The translations under genes were made by a program, and so were the position numbers. This document shows positions 16,043-24,857 of a stretch of 35,350 nt of DNA, in pieces. The DNA lies in assembly GCF_018614095.1 (NCBI RefSeq), contig NZ_JAGGOY010000095.1, positions 1 through 35,350 of the forward strand, in the 5' to 3' direction. Below the pieces are notes generated by a model. The model was not told where the DNA came from, did not search any database, and saw nothing but the letters and a program-made list of their open reading frames with translations. Source of the stretch: Streptomyces sp. ISL-87. Lineage in GTDB: Bacteria > Actinomycetota > Actinomycetes > Streptomycetales > Streptomycetaceae. Within the stretch, counting starts at the first letter, position 1, and every line of letters starts with the position of its first letter.

Positions 16043-18363
16043 CCGCATCGCAGGAAGAAGCCTCCCAGCTCCCGCCCGCGGGACACCGCCGCCACCGCCC
16101 CACCCCCCAGGGCGGCGCCCGCCGCCGCCCGGAGCCGGCGGACAAGAACGACAACAACCCCAGGCGCCGCTCCTCGCGGAACAGGCCGGTGCCCGTCCCC
16201 AAGGGCCGGACCCCCCGCACCGTCCGCACCCCCACCGTGCTGCAGATGGAGGCGGTGGAGTGCGGCGCCGCCGCGCTGGCCATGGTGCTCGGCCACTTCG
16301 GCCGCTTCGTCCCCCTGGAAGAGCTGCGCATCGCCTGCGGAGTCTCCCGCGACGGATCCCGGGCCAGCAACCTCCTCAAGGCCGCGCGCAGTTACGGGCT
16401 GAGGGCCAAGGGCATGCAGATGGACCTGGCCGCGCTGGCCGGGGTCAGCCCCCCGGCCATCCTCTTCTGGGAGTTCAACCACTACGTCGTCTACGACGGC
16501 ATGGGCCGCCGCTTCGGCCGCCGGGGCGTGTACATCAACGACCCGGGCAAAGGCCGGCGGTTCGTCCCCATGGAGGACTTCGACACCAGCTTCACCGGCG
16601 TCGTACTCACCTTGCAGCCCGACGACGGCTTCCGCCGCACCGGCCGCAAGCCCGGCGTCATGGGCGCCATGCCGGCCCGCCTGCGCGGCACATCGGGGAC
16701 CATGCTCGCCGCCGTCATCTCCAGCCTGCTGCTGGTCGCCGTCGGCGCCGTGGTGCCCGCGCTGAGCCGTACATACATCGACATGTTCCTGATCGGCGAC
16801 CAGACGTCCCTGCTGGGCGTGCTCTTCGCGTCGATGGCGGCCACCCTGGTACTCACCGCGACGCTCACCGCGCTCCAGCAGGCGAACCTGCTGCGCGGAC
16901 GCATCATCTCCTCGACCCTGGGCAGCGCCCGCTTCCTACGGCACCTGCTCAGACTCCCGGTCACCTTCTTCGCCCAGCGCAACCCGGCCGACCTGGTCCA
17001 GCGCCTCCAGTCCAACGACGCCGTCGCCGAGACCCTCGCCCGGGACCTGGCCGCCGCGGGCGTGGACGCCGTGGTGGTCGTGCTCTACGCGCTGCTGCTG
17101 TGGACGTACGACCCGCAGCTCACGGTCCTCGGGGTGCTGATCGCGCTGCTCAACGTCGTGGCCATGCGGATCGTGATCCGGGTGAGGGCCACCGGTACGC
17201 AGAAACTGCGCGCCGAGAGCGCCCGGCTCACCAACACCTCGTACAGCGGTCTCCAGCTCATCGAGACGATGAAGGCCACCGGCGGCGAGAACGGTTTCTT
17301 CCGCCGCTGGGCCGGCCAGCACGCCGTCACGCTCGACGTGCAGCAGCGGCTCGGCGTCCCGAGCGCCTGGCTGGCGATCGTCGCGCCCACGCTGGCCGCG
17401 CTCAACAGCGCGCTGATCCTGATGATCGGCGGCCTGCGCGCCGTGGAGGGGCACCTCTCGGTCGGTCTGCTCGTCGCCTTCCAGGCCCTGGTGACCAGCT
17501 TCACCGCGCCGATCACCCGCCTCAACGGCGTGGCCGGACGGATCCAGGACTTCGCGGCCGACGTCGCCCGCCTCAAGGACGTCGAGAACTTCCCCGTCGA
17601 CCCGCTCTACTCGCGCCGCGAGCCCGGCGCCGGCACCCGGCGCCTCAAGGGCCATGTGGAGCTGGACAACATCACCTTCGGATACAGCCCGCTGGACGCA
17701 CCCCTGCTGAAGGACTTCTCCCTCTCGGTCGGCCCCGGGCAGCAGATCGCGCTCGTCGGCGGCTCGGGCAGCGGCAAGTCCACCGTCTCCCGCCTGATCT
17801 CCGGCCTCTACGCCCCCTGGGAAGGCACGATCCGCATCGACGGGATGCGGCTCGCGGACATCCCGCGCGGCGCGCTGGCCGCCTCCGTCTCCTTCGTCGA
17901 CCAGGACGTCTTCCTCTTCGAGGGCACCGTCCGCGACAACGTCGCCCTGTGGGACCCCTCCATCCCCGACGAGGCGGTCATCACCGCCCTCCAGGACGCC
18001 GCCGTGTACGAGGTGGTGGCCCGGCGGCCCGGCGGCATCCACAGCCCTGTCGAGCAGGACGGCCGCAACTTCTCCGGCGGCCAGCGCCAGCGCCTGGAGA
18101 TCGCCCGGGCACTCGTGCGCCGCCCCAGCGTGATGATCCTGGACGAAGTGACCAGCGCACTGGACGCGGTGACCGAACAGCTCGTCATCGACAACCTGCG
18201 CCGCCGGGGCTGTGCCTGCGTGGTCATCGCCCACCGGCTGAGCACGGTGCGCGACAGCGACGAGATCGTCGTGCTCGACCGGGGCACGGTCGTGGAACGC
18301 GGGCGGCACGAGCACCTGGTGGCCGCGCGGGGCGCGTACGCCGAACTGGTCAAGGAGTACTGA
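16039..18363 (+). CDS. peptidase-containing ABC exporter (C39 peptidase, NHLM ABC1 type)
   Basis: 774 residues. After a basic, Pro-rich tail (1-60) comes a C39 peptidase domain (about 62-195) with catalytic Cys75 in VECGAAAL, His148 in FNHYVVYDG and Asp168 in INDPG: the complete active site that cuts after double-glycine leaders. The transmembrane domain (about 220-500) has six helices. The ATPase domain (about 540-774) has Walker A GGSGSGKST (574-582), signature FSGGQ (678-682), Walker B VMILDE (698-703) and the H-loop His732. It should cleave the leader of the 72-residue peptide and export the core. It overlaps the adaptor gene by four bases and is followed by the second ABC gene after one base. 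Confidence 0.93.
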   Translation: MTASQEEASQLPPAGHRRHRPTPQGGARRRPEPADKNDNNPRRRSSRNRPVPVPKGRTPRTVRTPTVLQMEAVECGAAALAMVLGHFGRFVPLEELRIACGVSRDGSRASNLLKAARSYGLRAKGMQMDLAALAGVSPPAILFWEFNHYVVYDGMGRRFGRRGVYINDPGKGRRFVPMEDFDTSFTGVVLTLQPDDGFRRTGRKPGVMGAMPARLRGTSGTMLAAVISSLLLVAVGAVVPALSRTYIDMFLIGDQTSLLGVLFASMAATLVLTATLTALQQANLLRGRIISSTLGSARFLRHLLRLPVTFFAQRNPADLVQRLQSNDAVAETLARDLAAAGVDAVVVVLYALLLWTYDPQLTVLGVLIALLNVVAMRIVIRVRATGTQKLRAESARLTNTSYSGLQLIETMKATGGENGFFRRWAGQHAVTLDVQQRLGVPSAWLAIVAPTLAALNSALILMIGGLRAVEGHLSVGLLVAFQALVTSFTAPITRLNGVAGRIQDFAADVARLKDVENFPVDPLYSRREPGAGTRRLKGHVELDNITFGYSPLDAPLLKDFSLSVGPGQQIALVGGSGSGKSTVSRLISGLYAPWEGTIRIDGMRLADIPRGALAASVSFVDQDVFLFEGTVRDNVALWDPSIPDEAVITALQDAAVYEVVARRPGGIHSPVEQDGRNFSGGQRQRLEIARALVRRPSVMILDEVTSALDAVTEQLVIDNLRRRGCACVVIAHRLSTVRDSDEIVVLDRGTVVERGRHEHLVAARGAYAELVKEY

Positions 18364-18364
18364 G

Positions 18365-21301
18365 GTGACGTTCCCGCACCACACCACGGTCACCGGGGCA
18401 CAGCCCGGCCGGGCCGCCGACCCGGTCGTGGCGGCCCTGGGCGGACTCGGCTCGGCGGTCGACTGCACGGGCCTGCGCAGCCTGTCCCTGGAGGGCCCGC
18501 TCGTCCTGTGGCTCGTCGTGGAAGGCGAGCTGGACCTGTTCGCGGTCGACGCCGCGCAGGCGGGGCACTGGCACTTCCTGGGCCGGCTGGAGGCGGGCAC
18601 CCTGCTGCTGGGCCCGCCCGAAGGCCCCGAACACACCCTGCTCGGACGGCCCCTGCACGGCTGCCGGCTGCGCCGCATCGAACTGCGCGAGCTGTACCGC
18701 CCCGACTACGGCGACCAGTGGACCGGGCAGCAGATCGGGCAGTGGCCCGGGCATACGACCGGACAGTGGTACGACCAGTGGACCGGACAGTGGTACGACC
18801 ACGGGCCGGCCGGCGCGGCCGACGCGATGCTGAGCCCCTTGGAGGACGCCTTCGCGCTCGGCGTCGGCCGCGGCCTGCGCGTGCTCTACCAGGCACCCCT
18901 GGAGACCCGTCCCACCACCGGCGGCGGCGGGGCCGACGACGACATCCTGTGGATGCAGATCTCCCCCGGCAGCGTGCAGTACGGCGCCGTCTACGAGGGG
19001 TACGGAGAGGACACGGCCGGCGCCCTCCTCGTCGACGCGGCGATGTGGCAGGGCATGGTCGACCAGCAGTACCGGCTGCTGTACGCCCTGGACGACTGGA
19101 TCGAGCAGCTGGAGCGCGCCCACGAGGACCGCACGGCGGCCGGTATCGAGGCCGGCGAGGCTGCCCGTACCCAGGCGGACCAGACGCTGCTGGCTTCCAT
19201 CGACCGCCGCGGCAGGGGCTCGCGCCGCGGTGCGAGCGACGACGCGACCTTCGCCGTATGCCGCCTGGTCGCGCGCGAAGCCGGCATCACCGTGTCCGAA
19301 CCGGTCGGGGTGGGCGCCGGCGCGTCGGGGCGGACGCATCCCATCGAGCGCATCGCGGTCGCCTCGCGGATCCGCACCCGCACCGTCAGGCTCGCCGGCC
19401 GCTGGTGGCGGGAGAACAGCGGTCCCCTGGTGGGCGGGCGCGAGGAGGACGGGACGCCGGTCGCTCTGCTGTGGCGGCGCGGCGGATACGAGGCCGTGGA
19501 CCCGGCGACCGGCGCGCGCGAGCGCATAGGCAAGGCCAACGAGGCCGCGTACGAACCGCGCGCCGTCATGCTCTACCGCCCGCTGCCCGACGGGAAGCTG
19601 GGCCTGCTGCGGCTGGTGCGTTTCAGCATGCGCGGAACCGGCGAGGAGCTGCGCAGCCTCATCCTGGGCGGGCTGATCGCGGTCGGCCTGGGCGCGCTCG
19701 TACCCACCGCCACCGGCAGGGTGCTCGGCGAGTACGTACCCAACGCCGAAAACAGCCTCATCGTGCAGACCGCTCTGGCGCTCATCGCGACCAGCGTCGT
19801 CTCGGCCGCCTTCACCCTGCTGCAGAACATCTCCATCCTGCGCATGGAAGGCCGCATCGAGGCCACCCTCCAGCCGGCCGTATGGGACCGCTTGCTGCGG
19901 CTGCCGACGAAGTTCTTCACCGGCCGCTCCACCGGCGAACTGGCCGGCGCGGCCATGGGTATCAGCGCCATCCGCCGCGTGCTTTCCGGTATCGGCTCGG
20001 TGTCCGTACAGGCGAGCGCGGTCGGCACGATGAACCTCGTGCTGATGCTGCTCTACAGCGTGCCGCTGGCGATGGCGGCCATCGCCATGCTGCTCGTCAT
20101 CGCCGCGGTCTTCCTGGGCCTGGGGCTGTGGCAGCTGCGCTACCAGCGGCAGCTGATCAAACTCGGCCACAAGCTCAACAACCAGGCGTTCCAGACCCTG
20201 CGCGGCCTGCCGAAGCTGCGGGTGGCCGCGGCCGAGAGCTTCGCCTACGCCGCCTGGGCCCGGGAGTTCGCCCGAACCCGCGAGCTCCAGCAGCGCATCG
20301 GCCGGATCAAGAACGTCAGCACCGTGCTCAACGCGGTCTACCTGCCCCTGTGTACGCTCGCCATGTTCATGCTGCTGGCCGGACCGGCCCGAGGCAGTAT
20401 GTCCGCCGGCGAGTTCCTCACATTCAGCACCGCCGTGACGATGATGCTGTCCTCGGTCACCCAGCTGACCGGCGCACTCATCTCGGCTGCCGCCGTACAG
20501 CCCATGTTCGAGCAGATCAAACCACTCCTTCAGGAGACCCCCGAGGTCCGCGGCTCCAGCACCCAGCCCGGAGTGCTCAGCGGCGCCATCGAGGTGAAGA
20601 ACCTGTCCTACCGGTACACGGACGGCGGCCTGCTCGTCCTCGACGGAGTGTCGTTCCAGGTGCGGCCGGGGGAGTTCGTCGCGATCGTCGGGGCCAGCGG
20701 CTGCGGCAAGTCCACCCTGCTGCGACTGCTCATCGGCTTCGACGAACCCCTCTCAGGCAGCGTGCTGTACGACGGGCAGGACCTGGCGGCGCTCGACCAG
20801 ACGGCGGTACGCCGTCAGTGCGGCGTCGTCCTGCAGAACGCCCAGCCCTTCTCCGGGTCGATCCTCGACTGCATCTGCGGTGCCGAGGCGTTCTCGCTGG
20901 AGGAGGCGTGGGAGGCCGCCGCGATGGCGGGCCTGGCCGAGGACATCAAGGCCATGCCCATGGGCATGCACACCATGCTCTCCGACGGTGGCGGCACCGT
21001 CTCGGGCGGCCAGCGCCAGCGGCTGATGATCGCCCAGGCCCTCATCCGCAAGCCGCGCATCCTCTTCCTGGACGAGGCCACCAGCGCGCTGGACAACGAG
21101 GCCCAGCGCGTGGTCATCGAGTCCACGCGCGCCCTGCGCTCCACCCGCGTCGTGATCGCCCATCGGCTGTCCACGGTCATGGACGCGGACCGGGTGATCG
21201 TCATGTCGGACGGGGGGATCGTCCAGCAGGGTCCGCCGGCGGAACTGCTCGCCGATACGGACGGCCTCTTCCATGAACTGGTCCGCCGTCAGATCAGATA
21301 G
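18365..21301 (+). CDS. large ABC transporter with N-terminal extension (NHLM ABC2 type)
   Basis: 978 residues, starting at a GTG one base after the previous stop. Residues 1-420 form the non-transporter region typical of NHLM_micro_ABC2 proteins, with a beta-rich, cyclic-nucleotide-domain-like start (about 35-110). An unusual Gln/Trp repeat at 118-146 interrupts it. The membrane domain (about 428-715) and ATPase domain (about 740-978) follow with Walker A GASGCGKST (776-784), signature VSGGQ (879-883), Walker B ILFLDE (899-904) and H-loop in IAHRLST. There is no C39 peptidase. In these systems ABC1 and ABC2 always occur together and are thought to act as a pair, so heterodimer formation is an inference. 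It ends the operon; no clear terminator follows. Confidence 0.9.
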   Translation: MTFPHHTTVTGAQPGRAADPVVAALGGLGSAVDCTGLRSLSLEGPLVLWLVVEGELDLFAVDAAQAGHWHFLGRLEAGTLLLGPPEGPEHTLLGRPLHGCRLRRIELRELYRPDYGDQWTGQQIGQWPGHTTGQWYDQWTGQWYDHGPAGAADAMLSPLEDAFALGVGRGLRVLYQAPLETRPTTGGGGADDDILWMQISPGSVQYGAVYEGYGEDTAGALLVDAAMWQGMVDQQYRLLYALDDWIEQLERAHEDRTAAGIEAGEAARTQADQTLLASIDRRGRGSRRGASDDATFAVCRLVAREAGITVSEPVGVGAGASGRTHPIERIAVASRIRTRTVRLAGRWWRENSGPLVGGREEDGTPVALLWRRGGYEAVDPATGARERIGKANEAAYEPRAVMLYRPLPDGKLGLLRLVRFSMRGTGEELRSLILGGLIAVGLGALVPTATGRVLGEYVPNAENSLIVQTALALIATSVVSAAFTLLQNISILRMEGRIEATLQPAVWDRLLRLPTKFFTGRSTGELAGAAMGISAIRRVLSGIGSVSVQASAVGTMNLVLMLLYSVPLAMAAIAMLLVIAAVFLGLGLWQLRYQRQLIKLGHKLNNQAFQTLRGLPKLRVAAAESFAYAAWAREFARTRELQQRIGRIKNVSTVLNAVYLPLCTLAMFMLLAGPARGSMSAGEFLTFSTAVTMMLSSVTQLTGALISAAAVQPMFEQIKPLLQETPEVRGSSTQPGVLSGAIEVKNLSYRYTDGGLLVLDGVSFQVRPGEFVAIVGASGCGKSTLLRLLIGFDEPLSGSVLYDGQDLAALDQTAVRRQCGVVLQNAQPFSGSILDCICGAEAFSLEEAWEAAAMAGLAEDIKAMPMGMHTMLSDGGGTVSGGQRQRLMIAQALIRKPRILFLDEATSALDNEAQRVVIESTRALRSTRVVIAHRLSTVMDADRVIVMSDGGIVQQGPPAELLADTDGLFHELVRRQIR
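18712..18802 (+). repeat. in-frame 24-bp repeat encoding a Gln/Trp-rich segment
   Basis: A perfect 21-base copy occurs at 18757-18777 and 18781-18801 (24-base period, eight residues TGQWYDQW), with two or more degraded copies upstream from 18712. It encodes residues 118-146 of the second ABC protein, with five Trp in 29 residues. Confidence 0.8.
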
Positions 21302-21358
21302 CCCGGCGACCTCTCGGGGGCGGGGATCAACTCCATCTGTGGACAGGACCATTGCCGA

Positions 21359-21613
21359 TCACGCGGGGCGGCGACGGCGCACGATGGCCTGGAGGGGGGT
21401 GGCGGGTTGCAGGAGCAGGCCGACCTGCGGGGCTACACCGGGGGCGGGGATGTCGAGGTGCCAGCGCTGGGCGACGGTGGCGAGCAGCAGAGCGGCTTTG
21501 ACCTGCGAGAACCGGGCTCCGAGACAGGTGCGCTGACCACCGCCGAAGGGGTACCAGGCGTGGTCGGGTACGGGGTCGGCAGCGTCGGCGTCCCAGCGCT
21601 CCGGCCGGCAATG
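21359..21613 (-). pseudogene. cytochrome P450 C-terminal fragment
   Basis: The minus frame from 21613 to the stop at 21359 reads RPERWD, then WYPFGGGQRTCLGARFS, then about 45 further residues ending in RRRPA. This is the meander and haem-binding loop plus L-helix of a P450, with the ligand Cys present. The N-terminal 350 residues are missing. A different frame just upstream begins MSTKIIECVKSEEP (ATG 21653) and runs into this fragment out of frame. It lies between the peptide export operon and the GDSL hydrolase gene and is probably a leftover of a deletion. Confidence 0.78.
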
Positions 21614-21713
21614 GTTCCTCGGACTTGACGCACTCGATGATCTTGGTGCTCATCGAGGTGAAGTTCCCCCGTACCCGCGACAGCTAGCCCGGTTCTCCCC
21701 CGAAAGGAGTGGC

Positions 21714-22958
21714 TCAGTCGCCACTGACGGCGAACGGACCGCCCGCGCCGAAGGCCAGTTCGGCGAAGCGCTCGCCGATGCGGCGGTGACCGGCGGTGTC
21801 GGGGTGAAGCTGGTCGGGCAGCGGAAGCTCGGCGAAGTCCGGTGCGCCGTAGAGGGACCGACCGTCGAGGTAGTGCAGGTTCGGGTCCTCGGCCGCCCGT
21901 TGCGCGGTGATGCGGGAGAGCTCGTCCCGGATGACGTTGAGCGTCAGCCGCCCGGCGGCGACGTCCGACGGGTCGCCCGCGGCCCGGAAACTCAGCTTCG
22001 CGGAGTCGAAGTCCGGTGCGGTGGGGCCCGGGGTGTCCTCGTGGATGGGACAGAGGACGGGGGAGACGACCAGCAACGGGGTGGTGGGGTGCCCCTCGCG
22101 GATGGTGTCGAGGAAGCCGTGGACCGCGGGGGAGAAGGCGCGCAGGCGCATCAGATCGGTGTTGACCAGGTTGATGCCGATCTTGAGGCTGATCAGGTCC
22201 GCGGGGGTGTCACGCATGGCGCGGGCGGTGAACGGGTCGAGCAGGGCGTTGCCGCCCAGACCCAGGTTGATCAGTTCCACGCCCCCGAGTGCGGATGCCA
22301 GTGCCGGCCAGGTCGCGGTCGGGCTGTCGGCGGAGGAGCCCTGGCTGAGCGAACTGCCGTGGTGCAGCCATACCCTGCGGCCGTGGTCCGGGACGGCCTC
22401 GACCGGGGCGTCGGTGCGCAGGGTGATCAGCTCGGTGATCTCCCCGTGCGGCAGCCAGATCTCGATCTCCTTCAGGTCGGCGGACAGCCCGGTGAACCGG
22501 ATGGTGCCGGGCGGGCCGGGCCGGGTGGCCGCGGACTGGGCGGCCATGTCGACGGTGTGGACGTTCCCGCCCGCCACGCTGGCCCGGCCGGTCCGGCGGC
22601 CGTCGACGAGCAGGTCGTACACACCGTCCGGACGCGTCGGGGCGCCCAGGTAGACCGTCTTCGTGGGGAGCACGTCCAGTTCGACGGCGGTGGCCCGGGT
22701 ACGGAAGGCCAGCCGCACACCGGAGGGTTGGGCCTCGACCATGGCCAGGCCGCTGGGGAACTGTTTCCGGGCCCAGGCGGGCAACCGGTGGGGCAGCACG
22801 CCGTGCGCGGTGCGTTCCAGGTCGAGGGCGCCGCGCAGGATGCGGGGTTCGATGGGTGTGGTGATCCAGCCAGTGGTGTGGGGGGCACGGACGACGGACG
22901 GATCGGCGATTGGCTCCATGAACAGCGACAATAGGGACCGTAGGTTCCAATGGCTCAC
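21714..22958 (-). CDS. SGNH/GDSL-type hydrolase
   Basis: 414 residues. GTG start with GGGGA seven bases upstream; no signal peptide. The N-terminal 195 residues form a beta-rich domain of the kind that precedes the SGNH domain in some esterases. The C-terminal SGNH domain has block I GSSLSQG (Ser203 probable nucleophile), block II with Gly-Gly-Asn237, block III near KIGINLVN and block V DQLHPD (Asp382, His385). The family hydrolyses esters such as lipids, acetylated sugars or acyl groups; the substrate is not predictable. It diverges from the nucleoside hydrolase gene. Confidence 0.85.
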   Translation of the reverse strand: MSHWNLRSLLSLFMEPIADPSVVRAPHTTGWITTPIEPRILRGALDLERTAHGVLPHRLPAWARKQFPSGLAMVEAQPSGVRLAFRTRATAVELDVLPTKTVYLGAPTRPDGVYDLLVDGRRTGRASVAGGNVHTVDMAAQSAATRPGPPGTIRFTGLSADLKEIEIWLPHGEITELITLRTDAPVEAVPDHGRRVWLHHGSSLSQGSSADSPTATWPALASALGGVELINLGLGGNALLDPFTARAMRDTPADLISLKIGINLVNTDLMRLRAFSPAVHGFLDTIREGHPTTPLLVVSPVLCPIHEDTPGPTAPDFDSAKLSFRAAGDPSDVAAGRLTLNVIRDELSRITAQRAAEDPNLHYLDGRSLYGAPDFAELPLPDQLHPDTAGHRRIGERFAELAFGAGGPFAVSGD

Positions 22959-23132
22959 GAATTATCCCCGGCCGGCGCCCCGCGACGCGCTCCTGCGTCA
23001 GCATCGTGCGATCGCACCGTACGGAGCGAAGTAACTCGCCATCCACACGCCGCGAACCCCTGCGCTCTTGGCCGGGCCCCTTCCGGAACGGCACACTGGT
23101 GATGTTCGCGATCCGCAAGTCGAGGAGTGACC

Positions 23133-24077
23133 GTGCCCGTCCCGATCATCATCGACTGCGACCCGGGGCACGACGACGCCCTCGCGATCATGCTGGCGGC
23201 GGGTGATCCCGCTGTCGATCTCCTCGCCATCACCACTGTCGCCGGCAATCAGACGCTCGCCAAGACCACCTTGAACGCGCGCCGGGTCTGCACACTCGCG
23301 GGAATCGCCGACGTACCCATCGCGGCCGGCTGCGACCGCCCGCTCGTCGAACCGCTGAAGGTGGCGGACGACGTGCACGGCACTTCCGGCCTTGACGGAC
23401 CCCAGTTCCCCGAACCCACCGTGGACGTGGTCCCCGAGCACGCGGTGGATCTCATCCACCGGATCCTGACCAGCCATCCGGAACCGGTCACGCTCGTCCC
23501 GACCGCTCCGCTGACCAACATCGCCCTGCTGCTCACCCGCTACCCCGGTGCCGCCGCCCGCATCCGAGAGATCGTCCTCATGGGAGGCTCGACGGAGCGG
23601 GGCAACCGGACCCCGGCAGCCGAGTTCAACGTCCAGGCCGACCCGGAGGCCGCGGACATCGTCTTCCGCAGCGGTGTACCGGTCACCATGTGCGGCCTCA
23701 ACGTCACCCACCAGGCGCTCGCCACGCCCGAGGTGGTGGCCCGCTTCAACGACATGGGTACCGACCTCGGCCGTACCTGCGCCGAGCTGCTGATGTTCTA
23801 CGCGTCCACCTACCGCGAACTGTGGGGGTTCCAGGACCCGCCGCTGCATGATCCCGTCGCCGTCGCCCGGGTGATCGATCCGAAGATCGTGCACTGTGTG
23901 GACGCCAATGTCGTCGTGGAACTGCACGGCCGGTACACGCGGGGGGCGACCGTCGTCGACCTGCACCGGTACATGGACCGACCGGTGAACGCGCAGGCGG
24001 CGATCACCCTGGAGGCAGACCTGTTCTGGGACCGGATGGTCGCCGCTGTCGCGACCCTGGGCGGCCGCAAGGGCTGA
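23133..24077 (+). CDS. inosine-uridine preferring nucleoside hydrolase
   Basis: 314 residues. Of two in-frame GTGs (23127, 23133) the second is preferred, because GGAG (23124-23127) is then five bases upstream. The N-terminal DCDPGHDDA (residues 8-16) is the calcium-binding signature of IUNH enzymes, which cleave the N-glycosidic bond of nucleosides to free base and ribose for purine/pyrimidine salvage. Further family marks are VLMGGS, FNVQADPEAA and the C-terminal HDPVAVA. Cytoplasmic; stands alone, with no transporter or ribokinase beside it. Confidence 0.93.
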   Translation: MPVPIIIDCDPGHDDALAIMLAAGDPAVDLLAITTVAGNQTLAKTTLNARRVCTLAGIADVPIAAGCDRPLVEPLKVADDVHGTSGLDGPQFPEPTVDVVPEHAVDLIHRILTSHPEPVTLVPTAPLTNIALLLTRYPGAAARIREIVLMGGSTERGNRTPAAEFNVQADPEAADIVFRSGVPVTMCGLNVTHQALATPEVVARFNDMGTDLGRTCAELLMFYASTYRELWGFQDPPLHDPVAVARVIDPKIVHCVDANVVVELHGRYTRGATVVDLHRYMDRPVNAQAAITLEADLFWDRMVAAVATLGGRKG

Positions 24078-24102
24078 GCGGCGCGTCAGGTTCCGGCCGG
24101 AC

Positions 24103-24150
24103 GAGGCCGGAGCGAGGCCGAAGCGAGGCCGAGGGAGGCTGAAGGAGGCC
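24103..24150. repeat. degenerate 11-bp tandem repeat
   Basis: GAGGCCGGAGC, GAGGCCGAAGC and GAGGCCGAGGG at 24103-24135, then weaker copies to about 24150, in the gap between the nucleoside hydrolase and 2H phosphoesterase genes. Confidence 0.6.
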
Positions 24151-24192
24151 ATCGAAGTGCTCTGAGGGCTGTCCGGGGCGGATGATGGCAGT

Positions 24193-24828
24193 GTGGAAGC
24201 GGAACCGGAACCGGAATTCGGCGGGGCCGAACCCGCCGACGCCCTCGGCATCGCACCGACCGCCCGCACGGCGGTGGCGTGGATACCGCCCCCGGAGCTC
24301 TGGCCGAGCATCCAGGACATCCGTTGGGAGCACGATCCACAGATCCGCCGGTGGCCGCCACACGTCAACCTGCTCTTCGGTTTCGTGCCGGAGGCGGAGT
24401 TCGCCCGGGCTGCCCCGCTGCTCGCCGCGGCGGCCGCCGAGAGGGTGCCGTTCGACATACGGCTGGAGGGAGTTCACGCCTTCAGACACCGCGCGTACGC
24501 CACCGTCTGGCTCGACCCGGCTGCTGCCGACAAGGCGCCATGGTCCGGCCTGCACCGGGCGCTGGGGGAGCGGTTTCCGCGCTGCCGAGGCCGAGGCGAG
24601 AGCTTCACACCGCACCTCTCCCTGGGACGGACGCGGAATCCGAAGAAGCTCGCCGCCGAATGCGCCGCCCGCCTCGGCGGGCAGTCGGCAAGGGTCGGGG
24701 AGGTGGTCCTCCTCTCCCGCCGGGCCGACGGGCCGATGCGGGCACGGGCCGCTATCACTCTCGGAACGGGCCAGGTCACGTGGCTCCCGGAGACCGGCCG
24801 AGCCGGTCAACACAGCACGCATCACTAA
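24193..24828 (+). CDS. 2'-5' RNA ligase/2H phosphoesterase superfamily protein
   Basis: 211 residues from a GTG at 24193. The two histidine motifs that define the 2H superfamily are seen as PPHVNLLFGF (His57) and TPHLSLGR (His141), separated by about 84 residues as in LigT-like proteins. In the first motif the usual Thr/Ser after H-x is Asn, a change that occurs in some members. The family acts on 2'-5' linked or cyclic 2',3'-phosphates in RNA or on nucleotides; the physiological substrate is unknown. The start lacks a strong ribosome site. It is probably monocistronic or loosely linked with the nucleoside hydrolase 115 bases upstream. Confidence 0.8.
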   Translation: MEAEPEPEFGGAEPADALGIAPTARTAVAWIPPPELWPSIQDIRWEHDPQIRRWPPHVNLLFGFVPEAEFARAAPLLAAAAAERVPFDIRLEGVHAFRHRAYATVWLDPAAADKAPWSGLHRALGERFPRCRGRGESFTPHLSLGRTRNPKKLAAECAARLGGQSARVGEVVLLSRRADGPMRARAAITLGTGQVTWLPETGRAGQHSTHH

Positions 24829-24857
24829 CGTAACTCAGTGTGAAAGCACGCCCGCTC

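Noticed and set aside
18508..21276. 922-codon frame inside the second ABC gene
   Set aside because: Same strand, other frame; Arg/Ala/Pro-rich without any motif, while the real frame has all ABC motifs.
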